Positions 30,837 to 39,291 of a stretch of 64,000 nt of DNA are shown piece after piece; position 1 is the stretch's first letter; each line of letters starts with the position of its first letter. The stretch is taken from NCBI RefSeq assembly GCF_027158205.1, contig NZ_JAPVLU010000048.1, positions 1-64,000 on the forward strand. The letters are read 5' to 3'. Under the pieces are notes generated by a model. It saw only the letters and a program-made list of their open reading frames with translations, was not told the origin of the DNA and ran no database searches. The position numbers and the translations under genes are program-made. The stretch is from Streptomyces sp. H39-S7 (GTDB lineage: Bacteria; Actinomycetota; Actinomycetes; Streptomycetales; Streptomycetaceae).

Positions 30837-32189
30837 GTGCTCCGAAGCAAGCGATCCGAAGAACCGGCGGAACCCCTGGAATCCCAGGAGACCGCATCCG
30901 GCACGGCCGCCACCCCGCCGCCCGCCCGGACCCCCCGCCGTACCGGTCGCGTGCTCGCGGACCTGACCCCCCTGCGCCAGTTCCCGCACTTCCGCCGGCT
31001 CTGGTTCGGGAACCTGGTCTCCTGGATCGGCCAGCAGATGACCGCCATGGCGGTCTCCCTGCAGGTCTACGCGATCACCGGTTCCAGCTTCTCGGTCGGA
31101 GTCGTGGGTCTCTGCTCCCTGATCCCGCTCGTCATATTCGGGCTCTACGGCGGCGCCATCGCCGACGCCGTGGACCGCCGGCAACTCGGCCTGGCGAGCG
31201 CCTGCGGCGCGACCGTCCTGTCCGGCGTGCTGGCCACGGCCGCCCTGCTCGACCTGCGGCAGGTCTGGCTGCTGTACGCGATCGTCGCCCTGCAGTCCGT
31301 CTGCTTCGCCCTGAACTCCCCGGCCCGCTCGTCGATGATCCCGCGCCTGCTCCCGCCCGAGCAACTGCCGGCCGCCAACGCCCTGGCCTCGCTCGCCGGC
31401 GGCCTGGGCACCATGGCGGGCCCGATGCTCGGCGGCGTCTTCGTCGGCCTGTGGGGCTACCAGGCCGCCTACCTGATCGACGTGGTCACCTTCTCCGCCT
31501 CTCTCTACGCGATGTGGCGACTGCCCGCGATGAGCCCGGAACGCGACGCCTCGAAGACGGCGGACACCCGTCGCGGATGGGCCTCCGTCCTGGACGGACT
31601 GCGCTTCCTGGCCGGCCGGCCCAATCTGCGGATGACCTTCTTCACCGACATGGCCGCGATGGTGCTCGCCCAACCACGGGTGCTCTTCCCCGCCATCGCC
31701 GTCATCTGGTTCGCGGGCGACGCCAAGACCGTCGGCCTCCTCATCGCCGCCCCCGCCGTCGGCTCCCTGCTCGGCGGCCTCTTCTCCGGCTGGCTCGGCC
31801 GCATCCACCGCCAGGGGCTCGCCGTCCTGATCTCGGTGGCCTGCTGGGGCGCGGCCGTCGCGGTCTTCGGCCTCACCCGCAACCTGTGGCTCGGCCTGTT
31901 CTTCCTCGCCCTGGCCGGCTGCGCCGACACCGTCTCCATGGTCTTCCGCAACACCATGCTCCAGGCGGCCGCCCCTGACGACATGCGCGGGCGCCTCCAG
32001 GGCGTCTTCATCGTCGTCGTCGCGGGCGGCCCCCGCCTGGGCGACTTCCTCGCCGGCTCGGCCGCCGACCTCTTCTCCCCGACCACCGCCATCGTGGGCG
32101 GCGGCCTGGCGTGCATCGCGGTCGTCGGCGTTCTGGCGGCTCTGCAGCCGCGCTTCGCTCGCTACGACGCGCGGGATCCGGTGGCGTGA
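30837..32189 (+). CDS. MFS transporter, EntS/MFS_3-type exporter
   Basis: About 450 residues with 10-12 membrane segments, beginning with a 35-residue Pro/Arg-rich cytoplasmic tail. The signature FRRLWFGNLVSWIGQQMTAMAVSLQVYAIT is typical of MFS_3 enterobactin-exporter-like proteins. ADAVDRR between TM2 and TM3 is the conserved MFS loop. It may export a siderophore or other small molecule; no biosynthetic genes are adjacent. GTG 30837 lies 5 bases after TACCGT, fitting a leaderless start; an ATG at 30729 would read through a promoter-like stretch. Confidence 0.85.
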   Translation: MLRSKRSEEPAEPLESQETASGTAATPPPARTPRRTGRVLADLTPLRQFPHFRRLWFGNLVSWIGQQMTAMAVSLQVYAITGSSFSVGVVGLCSLIPLVIFGLYGGAIADAVDRRQLGLASACGATVLSGVLATAALLDLRQVWLLYAIVALQSVCFALNSPARSSMIPRLLPPEQLPAANALASLAGGLGTMAGPMLGGVFVGLWGYQAAYLIDVVTFSASLYAMWRLPAMSPERDASKTADTRRGWASVLDGLRFLAGRPNLRMTFFTDMAAMVLAQPRVLFPAIAVIWFAGDAKTVGLLIAAPAVGSLLGGLFSGWLGRIHRQGLAVLISVACWGAAVAVFGLTRNLWLGLFFLALAGCADTVSMVFRNTMLQAAAPDDMRGRLQGVFIVVVAGGPRLGDFLAGSAADLFSPTTAIVGGGLACIAVVGVLAALQPRFARYDARDPVA

Positions 32190-32205
32190 CGGTTGAGCTG
32201 GGCGC

Positions 32206-33864
32206 TCAGCGGCCCTGCGTACCGCAGGCGCGGGCCGCGGTGGACAGGTAGGCGGTGCTCTGACCGCTCGCAGCCGGCTTCGTCGAGATCCGGACACCCC
32301 ATTTCTGGTCGCAGTTGAGCCCGTCGAAGGTGTACTCCCCGCTGAACGTGAACGTCTCGGAGGGCCCGTCCGTCGCTATGGGCGTGCCGTCACTGTTCGC
32401 GTCGTACCAGGTGATCGTGATGGTGAAGGGGCCGGTGCTGCCCTTGCCGATGGTGAAGGAGGCCGACGCGCCCGCCCCACCGGATGCCCCGAACTTGTCG
32501 ACCGAGGCGGATGTGACCACTGCTGGCGGCGGCTTCGACGTAGTGGGTTTCGTCGTCGGAACCGTCGTCGGCGGCGTAGTCGGAGTCGTCGTCACCGGCG
32601 TCGTCGGCGGGGTCGTCAGGGTGGTGGTCGTGCTGTCCGCCGGGGTCGGCGTCGTGGACGTCGACGCCGACGTGCTCGCGGTGAGGCTCGGGCCGACCGT
32701 CGCGCCGCCCGGTGGCGTGGTGGTGCCGGCCGGCCCGCTGGTGTCGATGGACGGCGACGAGGCCGAGGGCGGGGCCGACAGGCCGCCGGTTCGGTGCGGC
32801 GCGGTGCCGTGGCCGCCGAGGGCGACGACCGTGCCGGCTGCGGCGAGGCCCAGCAGGGCGACCGAGCCGGCCACCAGGGCCGCTCCGCGCCCGCGCGGCA
32901 GCCGCCGTCTGCCGTGGCTCAGCGGCAGGCCCGCGCCGACGCCCTGGGCGGGCGGGGCGGGTGGCGGGGGCGCGGCGTCGCCGGGCGCGCTCGGCGCGAC
33001 CAGGGCGATGAGCGCCCGGCGGCCGCGGCGCTCCCAGTCCGGGCCGTACGCGATGCCGGCCGCCGCTTCGAGTTCGACGAGGAAGGCGGCGGCGCTCACG
33101 GGACGTTCGTCGGCGTTCTTGGCGAGCCCGTGCCCGATCAGCGCCCGCAGTTCCTCGGGGGCGCGGTGGTCCGGGATCGGCGCCGTGATGTGCTGGACCG
33201 CCAGCTCGGCCATGGTCGCCCCGGTGTACGGGCGCTCGCCGGTGAGGCACTCGAAGAACGTCGCGGTCGCCGCGTAGACGTCGGTGGCGGGGGACGCCGG
33301 CTCACCGCGCCACTGCTCGGGTGCCATGTAGGGAGGCGTGCCGGCGCTCGGGGCGTCGGCGCCCTGCCGGACGGCGATGCCGAAGTCCACCAGGGTGGAG
33401 ACGCCGCTGGTGGAGACCATCACGTTGCCGGGTTTGTAGTCGCGGTGCACCACCCCGGCCGCGTGGGCGGCGGCCAGGCCGAGCAGCGACCCCTTCAGGA
33501 CGAGGAGCGCCGCTTCGGGGACGGCGGCGCCGTTCGCCCGCAGCATCGCCCCCAGCGACACGCCCTCGATGAGCTCCATGACGATCGCCGCGCCTTCGGG
33601 CGCCTCCACGTAGTCGTAGACGCGCACCACGTGCGGGGAGTCCAGTTGCTGCAGGAGCTGGGCCTCGTAGCGGAAGCTGCTGAGGAGGCCGGGCCGGGCC
33701 CGGCTCTCCTCGTTGAGGTACTTGACCGCGACCTCGGCGCCGCTGCGCTCGTCGACGGCCAGGACCACCTTGCCGCTGCCACCCGCTCCCAGCACGCGCA
33801 GCGCGCGATAGCCGGGAAGGGACCACTCGGGCTCTGACCGTCTGACATCGCGTGGGTCGGTCAT
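32206..33864 (-). CDS. Receptor-type Ser/Thr protein kinase (PknB/Hanks type)
   Basis: A 552-residue single-span kinase. Residues about 16-265 are the kinase: glycine loop LGAGGSGKVVLA, Lys48, HRDYKPGN (about 140-147, catalytic Asp and Lys), DFG (160-162) and TPPYMAPEQW. A juxtamembrane Pro/Ala-rich linker precedes TM 327-350. The outside part is a Ser/Thr/Pro-rich linker (about 360-450), then a beta-rich domain with two Cys (LNCDQKW ... AARACGTQ) that likely senses an unknown ligand. No PASTA repeats. Stop is 16 bp past the convergent MFS gene. Confidence 0.92.
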   Translation of the reverse strand: MTDPRDVRRSEPEWSLPGYRALRVLGAGGSGKVVLAVDERSGAEVAVKYLNEESRARPGLLSSFRYEAQLLQQLDSPHVVRVYDYVEAPEGAAIVMELIEGVSLGAMLRANGAAVPEAALLVLKGSLLGLAAAHAAGVVHRDYKPGNVMVSTSGVSTLVDFGIAVRQGADAPSAGTPPYMAPEQWRGEPASPATDVYAATATFFECLTGERPYTGATMAELAVQHITAPIPDHRAPEELRALIGHGLAKNADERPVSAAAFLVELEAAAGIAYGPDWERRGRRALIALVAPSAPGDAAPPPPAPPAQGVGAGLPLSHGRRRLPRGRGAALVAGSVALLGLAAAGTVVALGGHGTAPHRTGGLSAPPSASSPSIDTSGPAGTTTPPGGATVGPSLTASTSASTSTTPTPADSTTTTLTTPPTTPVTTTPTTPPTTVPTTKPTTSKPPPAVVTSASVDKFGASGGAGASASFTIGKGSTGPFTITITWYDANSDGTPIATDGPSETFTFSGEYTFDGLNCDQKWGVRISTKPAASGQSTAYLSTAARACGTQGR

Positions 33865-34033
33865 CGTCGGGCGCACCTCGTCGGATCGGACGGGCTCCGG
33901 CGCGGGAATTCCGCCGAACTACCGGTTGATGGGTGGACGCCTGTACGCAGCCGGTGGTTGCACGGGAGCGTGTTCGATTATGGAGTACGGTCCGGCGCCC
34001 TGTCCGGCGTTCGGGGGACGAGCCGGTCGGCGC

Positions 34034-34537
34034 TCAGCCGGCCTGCACCGCGGCGAGCTGCTCCGTCAGAACGTCGGTGGACACGAAGGAGAGGCCGGCC
34101 AGCGCGACGTGCTTCCAGCGCACGGTGCCCTCACCGTCGAGCAGGAAGACCGAGCGGCGCAGGCCGAGGCCGGGGACGGCGATGCCGTAGGCCTTGGCCA
34201 CGGTGCGCTCGGTGTCGGCCAGCAGCGGGAAGCCGAGCCGGTGCTTGCGGGCGAAGGACTCGTGGCTGTCCAGGTCCTGCGGGCTGATCCCCCACACGGT
34301 GGCGCCCAGGCCGGTGAAACGGTCCAGGTCCGAGGTGTAGGAGCACAGCTGCTTGGTGCACACGGTGGTGTCGTCGCCGGGGTAGAAGACCAGGAGCAAC
34401 GGGTTGCCGCGCTGCTTCGCGAGCGCGTAGTCGCCCCGTGCCGCCGCGACCGCGCTGTCCTGGCTGTCCTGGCCGAGGACGAGCCCCGGCAGGGTGAAGT
34501 CGGGGGCCGGCGTACCCACTGCGGGCTGCTTGGACAT
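34034..34537 (-). CDS. Peroxiredoxin, BCP/PrxQ type
   Basis: A 167-residue thiol peroxidase reducing peroxides with thioredoxin or a similar donor. YPGDDTTVCTKQLCSY contains the peroxidatic Cys and a second Cys five residues later, the PrxQ arrangement in which the resolving Cys is adjacent in the helix. GISPQDLDSHESFARKHRLGFPLLAD is the conserved middle. ATG 34537 starts MSKQPAVGTPAPDFTLPG. Separated from the downstream alpha-galactosidase by a hairpin. Confidence 0.92.
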   Translation of the reverse strand: MSKQPAVGTPAPDFTLPGLVLGQDSQDSAVAAARGDYALAKQRGNPLLLVFYPGDDTTVCTKQLCSYTSDLDRFTGLGATVWGISPQDLDSHESFARKHRLGFPLLADTERTVAKAYGIAVPGLGLRRSVFLLDGEGTVRWKHVALAGLSFVSTDVLTEQLAAVQAG

Positions 34538-34605
34538 GTGCGCTCCCTTGTCCTCGGCGCCGGCGCCGCCCGGCGGCGGGACGCGATCACCGTGTTGCGC
34601 AGATC

Positions 34606-34649
34606 GTAGGGCCTGCCCGGTCGCACGCCGACGGCCGGGCAGGCCCTAC
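34606..34649 (-). terminator. Terminator hairpin downstream of the alpha-galactosidase gene
   Basis: Perfect 15-bp arms (GTAGGGCCTGCCCGG and its complement) at 34606-34620 and 34635-34649. It ends 12 bases from the alpha-galactosidase stop and separates that gene from the peroxiredoxin gene start. Confidence 0.75.
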
Positions 34650-34661
34650 GGTGTGCCGGGA

Positions 34662-36803
34662 TCAGCCGCAGGTGAGGCGGGGCAGTGCCCAGTCGGCGTG
34701 GTCGGAGGTGTTGCCGTTCCCGCCGTCGGTGACGACGAGCTTCAGCTCCAGACCGCCGGTGAGGTCGGCCGTCAGATGCTTTGCCGCATCGCTGACGGTG
34801 ACCAGGCCGCTGTCGGCGACCTTGGTGCCGTCCCGGTAGATCTGGAAGACCACCGAGCCGTTGGTCGCCGACTCGTCGTCCACGCCGGCATCCGTCGTCA
34901 GGGACGTGCAGGTGCCGCCCAGGTAGTAGATGGCGGTGCTGGCGGCGTGGGTGCCCAGGCCCTTGGCGTAGGTGGTGCCGTTGACGGTGAGGGTGCGTCC
35001 GTCACCGGCGGCCTGTTCGCCGTTGCTGCGGTCGCGCTCGACCGGGCCCCAGCCGTTCACCGCCGAGGTCCAGTTGAGGTCGCTGAGCGCGCTGGTGCCG
35101 GCCGCCGGGCCGCTGCCGCAGGCCAGCTTGGCGTCGGCCCAGTCGGCATGGTCGTAGTTGATGCCGTCGCCGCCGTCGGTGACGACCAGCTTCAACTGGT
35201 TTCCGCCGGTCAGGTCGGCGGTCAGATGCTGGGGACCGTCGTTGGCCGTCCGCACCCCGCTGTCCGCGACCTTGGTGCCGTCCCGGTAGAGCTGGAAGAT
35301 CACCGTGCCCGGACTGGACACCTCGTCGTCCACACCCACGTCGACGTTGACCGAACGGCACTTGCCGCCCAGGTAGTAGCTGATCTCGCTGGGGGCGTGG
35401 GTGCCCAGGCCCTTGGCGTAGGTGGTGCCGTTGATGGTGAGGGTGCGTCCGTCACCGGCGGCCTGTTCGCCGTTGCTGCGGTCGCGCTCGACCGGGCCCC
35501 AGCCGTTGGTCGCCGATGTCATGGGCAGATCGCTGAGCTGGTTGATGCCGGTCGGTGGCGGGACGGGGCTGCCGGGCGTCACCCGGAACATCACCGTGCC
35601 GTGCGCGGGGACCGAGGCGCTGATCGTGCCGGTGGTGGAGCTGGTCTGCTTGGACCACAGGTCCTTGAGTGCGTACGAGGACGCGCCGCCGATACCGGCC
35701 GCCTCCGCGGTCGTCGAGATCGTCTGCGCGGAGCCGCTCTCGTTGGTCAGGGTCACCGACCGGTCGCCGCCGGCCAGCGCCTTGGTCATCACGACCTTTC
35801 CGCCGGAGTTGGACACCACGGTGCCCTGCTTGCCGAGGCTGTCCTGGTCGACGGCGATGACGTCGGTGTTCTTGAGGATGGCGAGCGTCGCCGCGCTCGC
35901 GCTGCGGAGATCGCTGCCGATCAGCAGGGGCGCGGCCATCTGCGACCAGAGGCTGAAGTGGGTGCGGTACTCGGTGTCCGTCATCCCGCCGTTGCCGACC
36001 TCGAGCATGTCCGGGTCGTTCCACGCGCCGGTCCTGGCATACGGGGCGAGCGGCTGGTTCTGGTGGGCTATACCGATCATGCTGGACCAGTTGTCGCTGA
36101 TGTCTCCGGTGGTGCGCCAGGAGTTGCCGACGTTCGCTGCCCAGTTCCAGGGCTGGTTGGAGCCCCATTCGCAGATGCTGTAGAGGATCGGGCGGCCGGT
36201 GGCCTTCAGGGCGTTGCCCATCGCCTTGTACCGGGTCTGGGCGTCCGCCCCGGTGTTGTTGCAGTTGTCGTACTTGAGGTAGTCGACACCCCAGGACGCC
36301 CACAGATTGGCGTCCTGCTGCTCATGGCCGAGGCCGCCGGGGAAGCCGAGGGTGTCGCAGGTCTTGGTGCCGGCGCTGGAGTACAGGCCGAACTTGAGAC
36401 CCTTGGAGTGCACGTAGTCGGCGACGGACTTGATCCCGTTGGGGAAGCGCGCCGGGTCGGGGACGAGGTTGCCCGAGGCGTCACGGTTGGGCAGCGCCCA
36501 GCAGTCGTCGATGTTGACGTAGTTGTAGCCGGCGCTCTTGAGGCCCTGCGAGACGAAGATGTCGGCGATCCCCTTGACCATCGCCTCGTTGAACTCCGCC
36601 CGGCAGTGGGTCGAGTTCCAGTTGTTGAACCCCATCTGCGGGGTCAGGGCAAGGCCGTTGTCGACGGCCGCTGCGGGTGCCGCCGTGGCCAGTTGCACGG
36701 TCACGGCGGCCGTGGCGGCGAGTGCGCCACCTCCGGTGACGAGTGCCAACGAGGCGGCCAGGGCCGCCAAACGCTGTCTGATGGTGTGACGTTCGGGCTG
36801 CAT
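34662..36803 (-). CDS. Secreted GH27 alpha-galactosidase with two tandem NPCBM domains
   Basis: A 713-residue exported glycosidase. A signal peptide (basic MQPERHTIRQRLAALAAS, then hydrophobic ATAAVTVQ) spans about 1-45. The GH27 barrel (about 48-330) has MGFNNWNSTHC, YLKYDNC (nucleophile Asp about 179) and GAWNDPDMLEVG (acid/base Asp). A C-terminal beta-sandwich follows. Two NPCBM domains (about 415-560 and 570-713) are unusually similar. Start ATG 36803 follows GGAG 7 bases away. It probably removes alpha-galactosyl side chains from galactomannan or oligosaccharides. Confidence 0.95.
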   Translation of the reverse strand: MQPERHTIRQRLAALAASLALVTGGGALAATAAVTVQLATAAPAAAVDNGLALTPQMGFNNWNSTHCRAEFNEAMVKGIADIFVSQGLKSAGYNYVNIDDCWALPNRDASGNLVPDPARFPNGIKSVADYVHSKGLKFGLYSSAGTKTCDTLGFPGGLGHEQQDANLWASWGVDYLKYDNCNNTGADAQTRYKAMGNALKATGRPILYSICEWGSNQPWNWAANVGNSWRTTGDISDNWSSMIGIAHQNQPLAPYARTGAWNDPDMLEVGNGGMTDTEYRTHFSLWSQMAAPLLIGSDLRSASAATLAILKNTDVIAVDQDSLGKQGTVVSNSGGKVVMTKALAGGDRSVTLTNESGSAQTISTTAEAAGIGGASSYALKDLWSKQTSSTTGTISASVPAHGTVMFRVTPGSPVPPPTGINQLSDLPMTSATNGWGPVERDRSNGEQAAGDGRTLTINGTTYAKGLGTHAPSEISYYLGGKCRSVNVDVGVDDEVSSPGTVIFQLYRDGTKVADSGVRTANDGPQHLTADLTGGNQLKLVVTDGGDGINYDHADWADAKLACGSGPAAGTSALSDLNWTSAVNGWGPVERDRSNGEQAAGDGRTLTVNGTTYAKGLGTHAASTAIYYLGGTCTSLTTDAGVDDESATNGSVVFQIYRDGTKVADSGLVTVSDAAKHLTADLTGGLELKLVVTDGGNGNTSDHADWALPRLTCG
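34944..35057 (-). repeat. Near-identical direct repeat, copy in the second NPCBM domain
   Basis: These 114 bases match 35394-35507 with one mismatch (C/T at the Val/Ile codon). The offset is exactly 450 bases, i.e. 150 codons, the length of the NPCBM unit. The surrounding domain sequence is less conserved, implying recent duplication or gene conversion of this segment. Confidence 0.85.
35394..35507 (-). repeat. Near-identical direct repeat, copy in the first NPCBM domain
   Basis: Partner of 34944-35057: 113 of 114 bases are identical at a 450-base offset. It encodes the segment running from the TNGWGPVERDRSNGEQA motif to the TYAKGLGTHA motif. Confidence 0.85.
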
Positions 36804-36897
36804 GTGCGGCTCCATGGGGGTAAATGGCGCACAATTCAACGGGGTCGAACGAAAGCAACCACATCACAGCGGTACTGACTGGACATGTCAAGAAGTT

Positions 36898-36928
36898 CGA
36901 CCCGGAAGCGTCCTGCGCTTCCGGGTCG
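36898..36928 (-). terminator. Terminator hairpin downstream of the lactonase gene
   Basis: Perfect 13-bp arms (CGACCCGGAAGCG and its complement) at 36898-36910 and 36916-36928, loop TCCTG. It is 28 bases past the lactonase stop and upstream of the alpha-galactosidase start. Confidence 0.75.
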
Positions 36929-36955
36929 AGGGCCTGGTCCACAGGACCGGTTTCG

Positions 36956-38149
36956 CTACGGCGACGGCAGTACGCACACCACGCCGGGCGCGGCGAACGG
37001 CCGCCCGGCCGACGTCAGTTTCCCGGTGGTGGTGTCGACATTCAGGACGGTGACGGTGTTCGACTTCTGGTTGGCGGCGAAGAGCAGCAGGCCCGTCGGA
37101 TCGAAGGCGATGTGCCGGGGGAAGTCGCCGCCCACCGGCACCGTGTCCAGCAGCCGCAGTGTCGCGCCGGCGGACTCGACGGCGTAGCGGGTGATGCTGT
37201 TGTGGCCGCGGTTGGCGAGGTACGCGAACGCTCCGTCGGCGGAGACCAGCAGTTGCGCCGGATAGCTCTTGGTACTCCCGGTCCCGGTGGGCTGGGGTGC
37301 GCCGGGGGTCAGCTTCCCCGTGGTGGCGTTGTAGCCGCAGACCACGACGGTGTTGTCCAACTCGTTGGCCACGTAGGCGAACGTGCCGCCGGGGTGGAAC
37401 GTGAGCGAGCGCGGACCCGCTCCGGGCCGCAGGGTCGCGAAGGAGACCTGCTGCAGGGTGCCCGCCGTCTCGTTGAGCTTGTACGTGTACACGGTGTCGT
37501 TGCCGAGGTCGACGGCGAGGACGAACCGGCCGTCCGGGCTCGTGAGGATCTCGTGGGCGTGCGCTCCGTCCTGCCCGGGTCCGGGCGGCGGGCTGCTGTG
37601 CCGTACGAGAGCGGTGCGCGCGCCCAGCTTCCCGTCCTGGCCGATCGGGTGCACGGCGACGCTGCCCGAGTCGTAGTTCGCGCTGAGCAGGTGGCGGCCG
37701 CCGGGGTGCACGGACAGGTGACAGGGTCCGTCGCCACCGGTGGGCCGCGACCCCAGGACCTTCGGCGCGCCACCGCTGCCGCCGTGCAGGGCGATGGCGG
37801 TCACGGCGCCCGGCGAGCGCTCGTTGACCGTGTACAGCGTGTCGGCGGACAGGCCGAGGGCCACGAAGGACGGATCCCCGACACCGGTCACCACTCCGGT
37901 GGACGTGATCGCGCCGGTCGTGGGCTCGTACGTCGCCAGCGCGACGCCCTTGGCGCCCCCGCTCACGGAGGTGTACGTGCCGAGATAGAGCGGCTTGGGT
38001 CCGGCGGCGGACGGCTTCCGCGCGGTCCCCGCCGGCAGGTCCGCCCGCGCGGTCGCCTCGGGGGCGCACCCCAGGCCCACCGTGGCGGCCGCTGCCGCCG
38101 CCGCGGCGCCGAGCAGGCCCCGCCTGCCCATGCCTGCGTTGTCCTCCAC
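36956..38149 (-). CDS. Exported lactonase-type beta-propeller (6-phosphogluconolactonase/YkgB-like)
   Basis: About 397 residues. The N-terminal GMGRRGLLGAAAAAAAATVG is a Tat-type signal with twin Arg. The rest is a seven-bladed propeller of the YkgB family (PLYLGTYT; GPCHLSVHPGGRHLLSANYDSGSV; HAHEILTSPDGRFVLAVDLGNDTV; RSLTFHPGGTFAYVANELDNTV; FPRHIAFDPTGLLLFAANQKSNTV). Family members hydrolyse 6-phosphogluconolactone or other lactones, but an exported one more likely acts on extracellular lactones or carbohydrates. GTG 38149 has GGGAGG 8 bases upstream; ATG 38131 is the alternative. Confidence 0.85.
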   Translation of the reverse strand: MEDNAGMGRRGLLGAAAAAAAATVGLGCAPEATARADLPAGTARKPSAAGPKPLYLGTYTSVSGGAKGVALATYEPTTGAITSTGVVTGVGDPSFVALGLSADTLYTVNERSPGAVTAIALHGGSGGAPKVLGSRPTGGDGPCHLSVHPGGRHLLSANYDSGSVAVHPIGQDGKLGARTALVRHSSPPPGPGQDGAHAHEILTSPDGRFVLAVDLGNDTVYTYKLNETAGTLQQVSFATLRPGAGPRSLTFHPGGTFAYVANELDNTVVVCGYNATTGKLTPGAPQPTGTGSTKSYPAQLLVSADGAFAYLANRGHNSITRYAVESAGATLRLLDTVPVGGDFPRHIAFDPTGLLLFAANQKSNTVTVLNVDTTTGKLTSAGRPFAAPGVVCVLPSP

Positions 38150-38225
38150 GCGACACACCTCCCGATACTGCGTTGCCGGTCCGCTGCTGTGCGGTGCTCC
38201 AGGGGAGCAGAGTCCGTCGTCTGTC

Positions 38226-38250
38226 GCAACGCGTGTTGCGCGTGGTGCAA
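38226..38250 (-). promoter_or_regulatory. Possible operator in the lactonase promoter region
   Basis: GCAAC-GCGT-GTTGC (38226-38239) is a perfect palindrome that overlaps a second inverted pair TTGC/GCAA (38236-38250). It lies 75-100 bases upstream of the lactonase start and could bind a LacI/GntR-type regulator; no regulator gene is adjacent. Confidence 0.3.
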
Positions 38251-38369
38251 CGAATTCACCCGCGCAGATCGTGAACCGGCCATCCGCGGGTTGCCGTCCG
38301 CAGGTCCCGTGTCCACCCGGGCGTTCGTGACGGACCAGGTCGCACGGGGTGTGGGTGGCAGCGGGACGG

Positions 38370-38885
38370 CTATCGGACGGGGGTGCGTTCCTGCCAGCCG
38401 TGCAGCGAGATCCGCGGGCCGTCGTCGAGGACGCAGCGCAGGGCGTGGCCCGTACTGGGCACCATCCCGGGGAGGTCGCCGGTGTCGAACCAGCGGACGG
38501 CGGAGTGCTTCTCCGGCTCGTTGTTGACGGGCTCTCCCGACCAGTCGTGAGCCGCGAAGACGACGGTCAGGAAGCCGTTGGGGGATTCGACGCCCCAGGC
38601 ACCGTGGATGACATGGGCGAGGCGGAGCGCCGACGGGTCGACCACGAGGCCCGTCTCCTCACGCAGTTCGCGCGCGGCCGTGTCCGTGACGGGCTCGCCC
38701 GGCTCGCTCTTGCCGATGGGAAGGTCCCACTTGCCCTGGCAGTACTTCGCCCCGGGACCGCGCCGCAGCAGCACAACCCGCCGCTTCCCGGGATCGTGGA
38801 CGACCACGGCGGCCGCGAGCAGGGTCATCGAATCCAGCGCGGGTGCGAGCGTGCGGTCGGTGTCGGCGGCCGAAGGACGGGTCAC
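38370..38885 (-). CDS. Nudix hydrolase
   Basis: A 171-residue Nudix protein. The Nudix box runs GKSEPGEPVTDTAARELREETGLVV (GX5EX7REUXEEXGU satisfied). LLAAAVVVHDPGKRRVVLLRRGPGAKYCQGKWDLPIG precedes it. It probably hydrolyses a nucleoside diphosphate derivative; substrate unknown. GTG 38885 with GAGAGG upstream is chosen; an upstream start at 38918 is possible. Confidence 0.88.
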   Translation of the reverse strand: MTRPSAADTDRTLAPALDSMTLLAAAVVVHDPGKRRVVLLRRGPGAKYCQGKWDLPIGKSEPGEPVTDTAARELREETGLVVDPSALRLAHVIHGAWGVESPNGFLTVVFAAHDWSGEPVNNEPEKHSAVRWFDTGDLPGMVPSTGHALRCVLDDGPRISLHGWQERTPVR

Positions 38886-39193
38886 GGGAGTCCTCTCGTC
38901 GGTGATGCGTCGGCCCATTGTGCTGCAGGCCCCGGCCGGTGGGCGTCGGCTTCACGCCCCGTGCGAACGCCGCGCTCCGGCGCACGGTGTTCGCACGGTG
39001 ACGCGCGGGGCGGGAAGCGGGAAGCTGAGGCAGTCCCGATCCTCCCGTGGAGCAGGCGAAAGGAGCACGGTGAAGGCACTGTCCGTGCATGCCCGGCCCG
39101 GCGTTGCGCGGACTCGAGAAGCGGCGCTTCAGCGGGCGTTCGCGCCATTCGCCTCCCAGGCGCCGTCAGACGCCGTGATGCCGTCACGACGTC
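38886..39193. other. Intergenic stretch without a supported gene
   Basis: About 300 bases upstream of the Nudix gene. A GTG-led frame beginning at 39069 with AAAGGAG upstream reads on through the terminator at 39194, so it is not accepted as a gene. Possible start signals for the Nudix gene were not clear. Confidence 0.4.
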
Positions 39194-39228
39194 CCACCCC
39201 GCCCCGAAACCGAGGCGGGGCGGGGTGG
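39194..39228 (-). terminator. Terminator hairpin after the ehu operon
   Basis: Arms CCACCCCGCCCC (39194-39205) and GGGGCGGGGTGG (39217-39228), 12 perfect pairs with an 11-base loop, 64 bases past the ehuA stop. Confidence 0.7.
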
Positions 39229-39291
39229 CGTGCGCGCACCCGGTCCTCCGGGCGGGCGCCCGGGGGACGCCCGCTCGGAGGACCGCGCTGC

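Noticed and set aside
39069..39193. GTG-led frame preceded by AAAGGAG after the Nudix gene
   Set aside because: It reads through the operon terminator hairpin and has no recognisable sequence.
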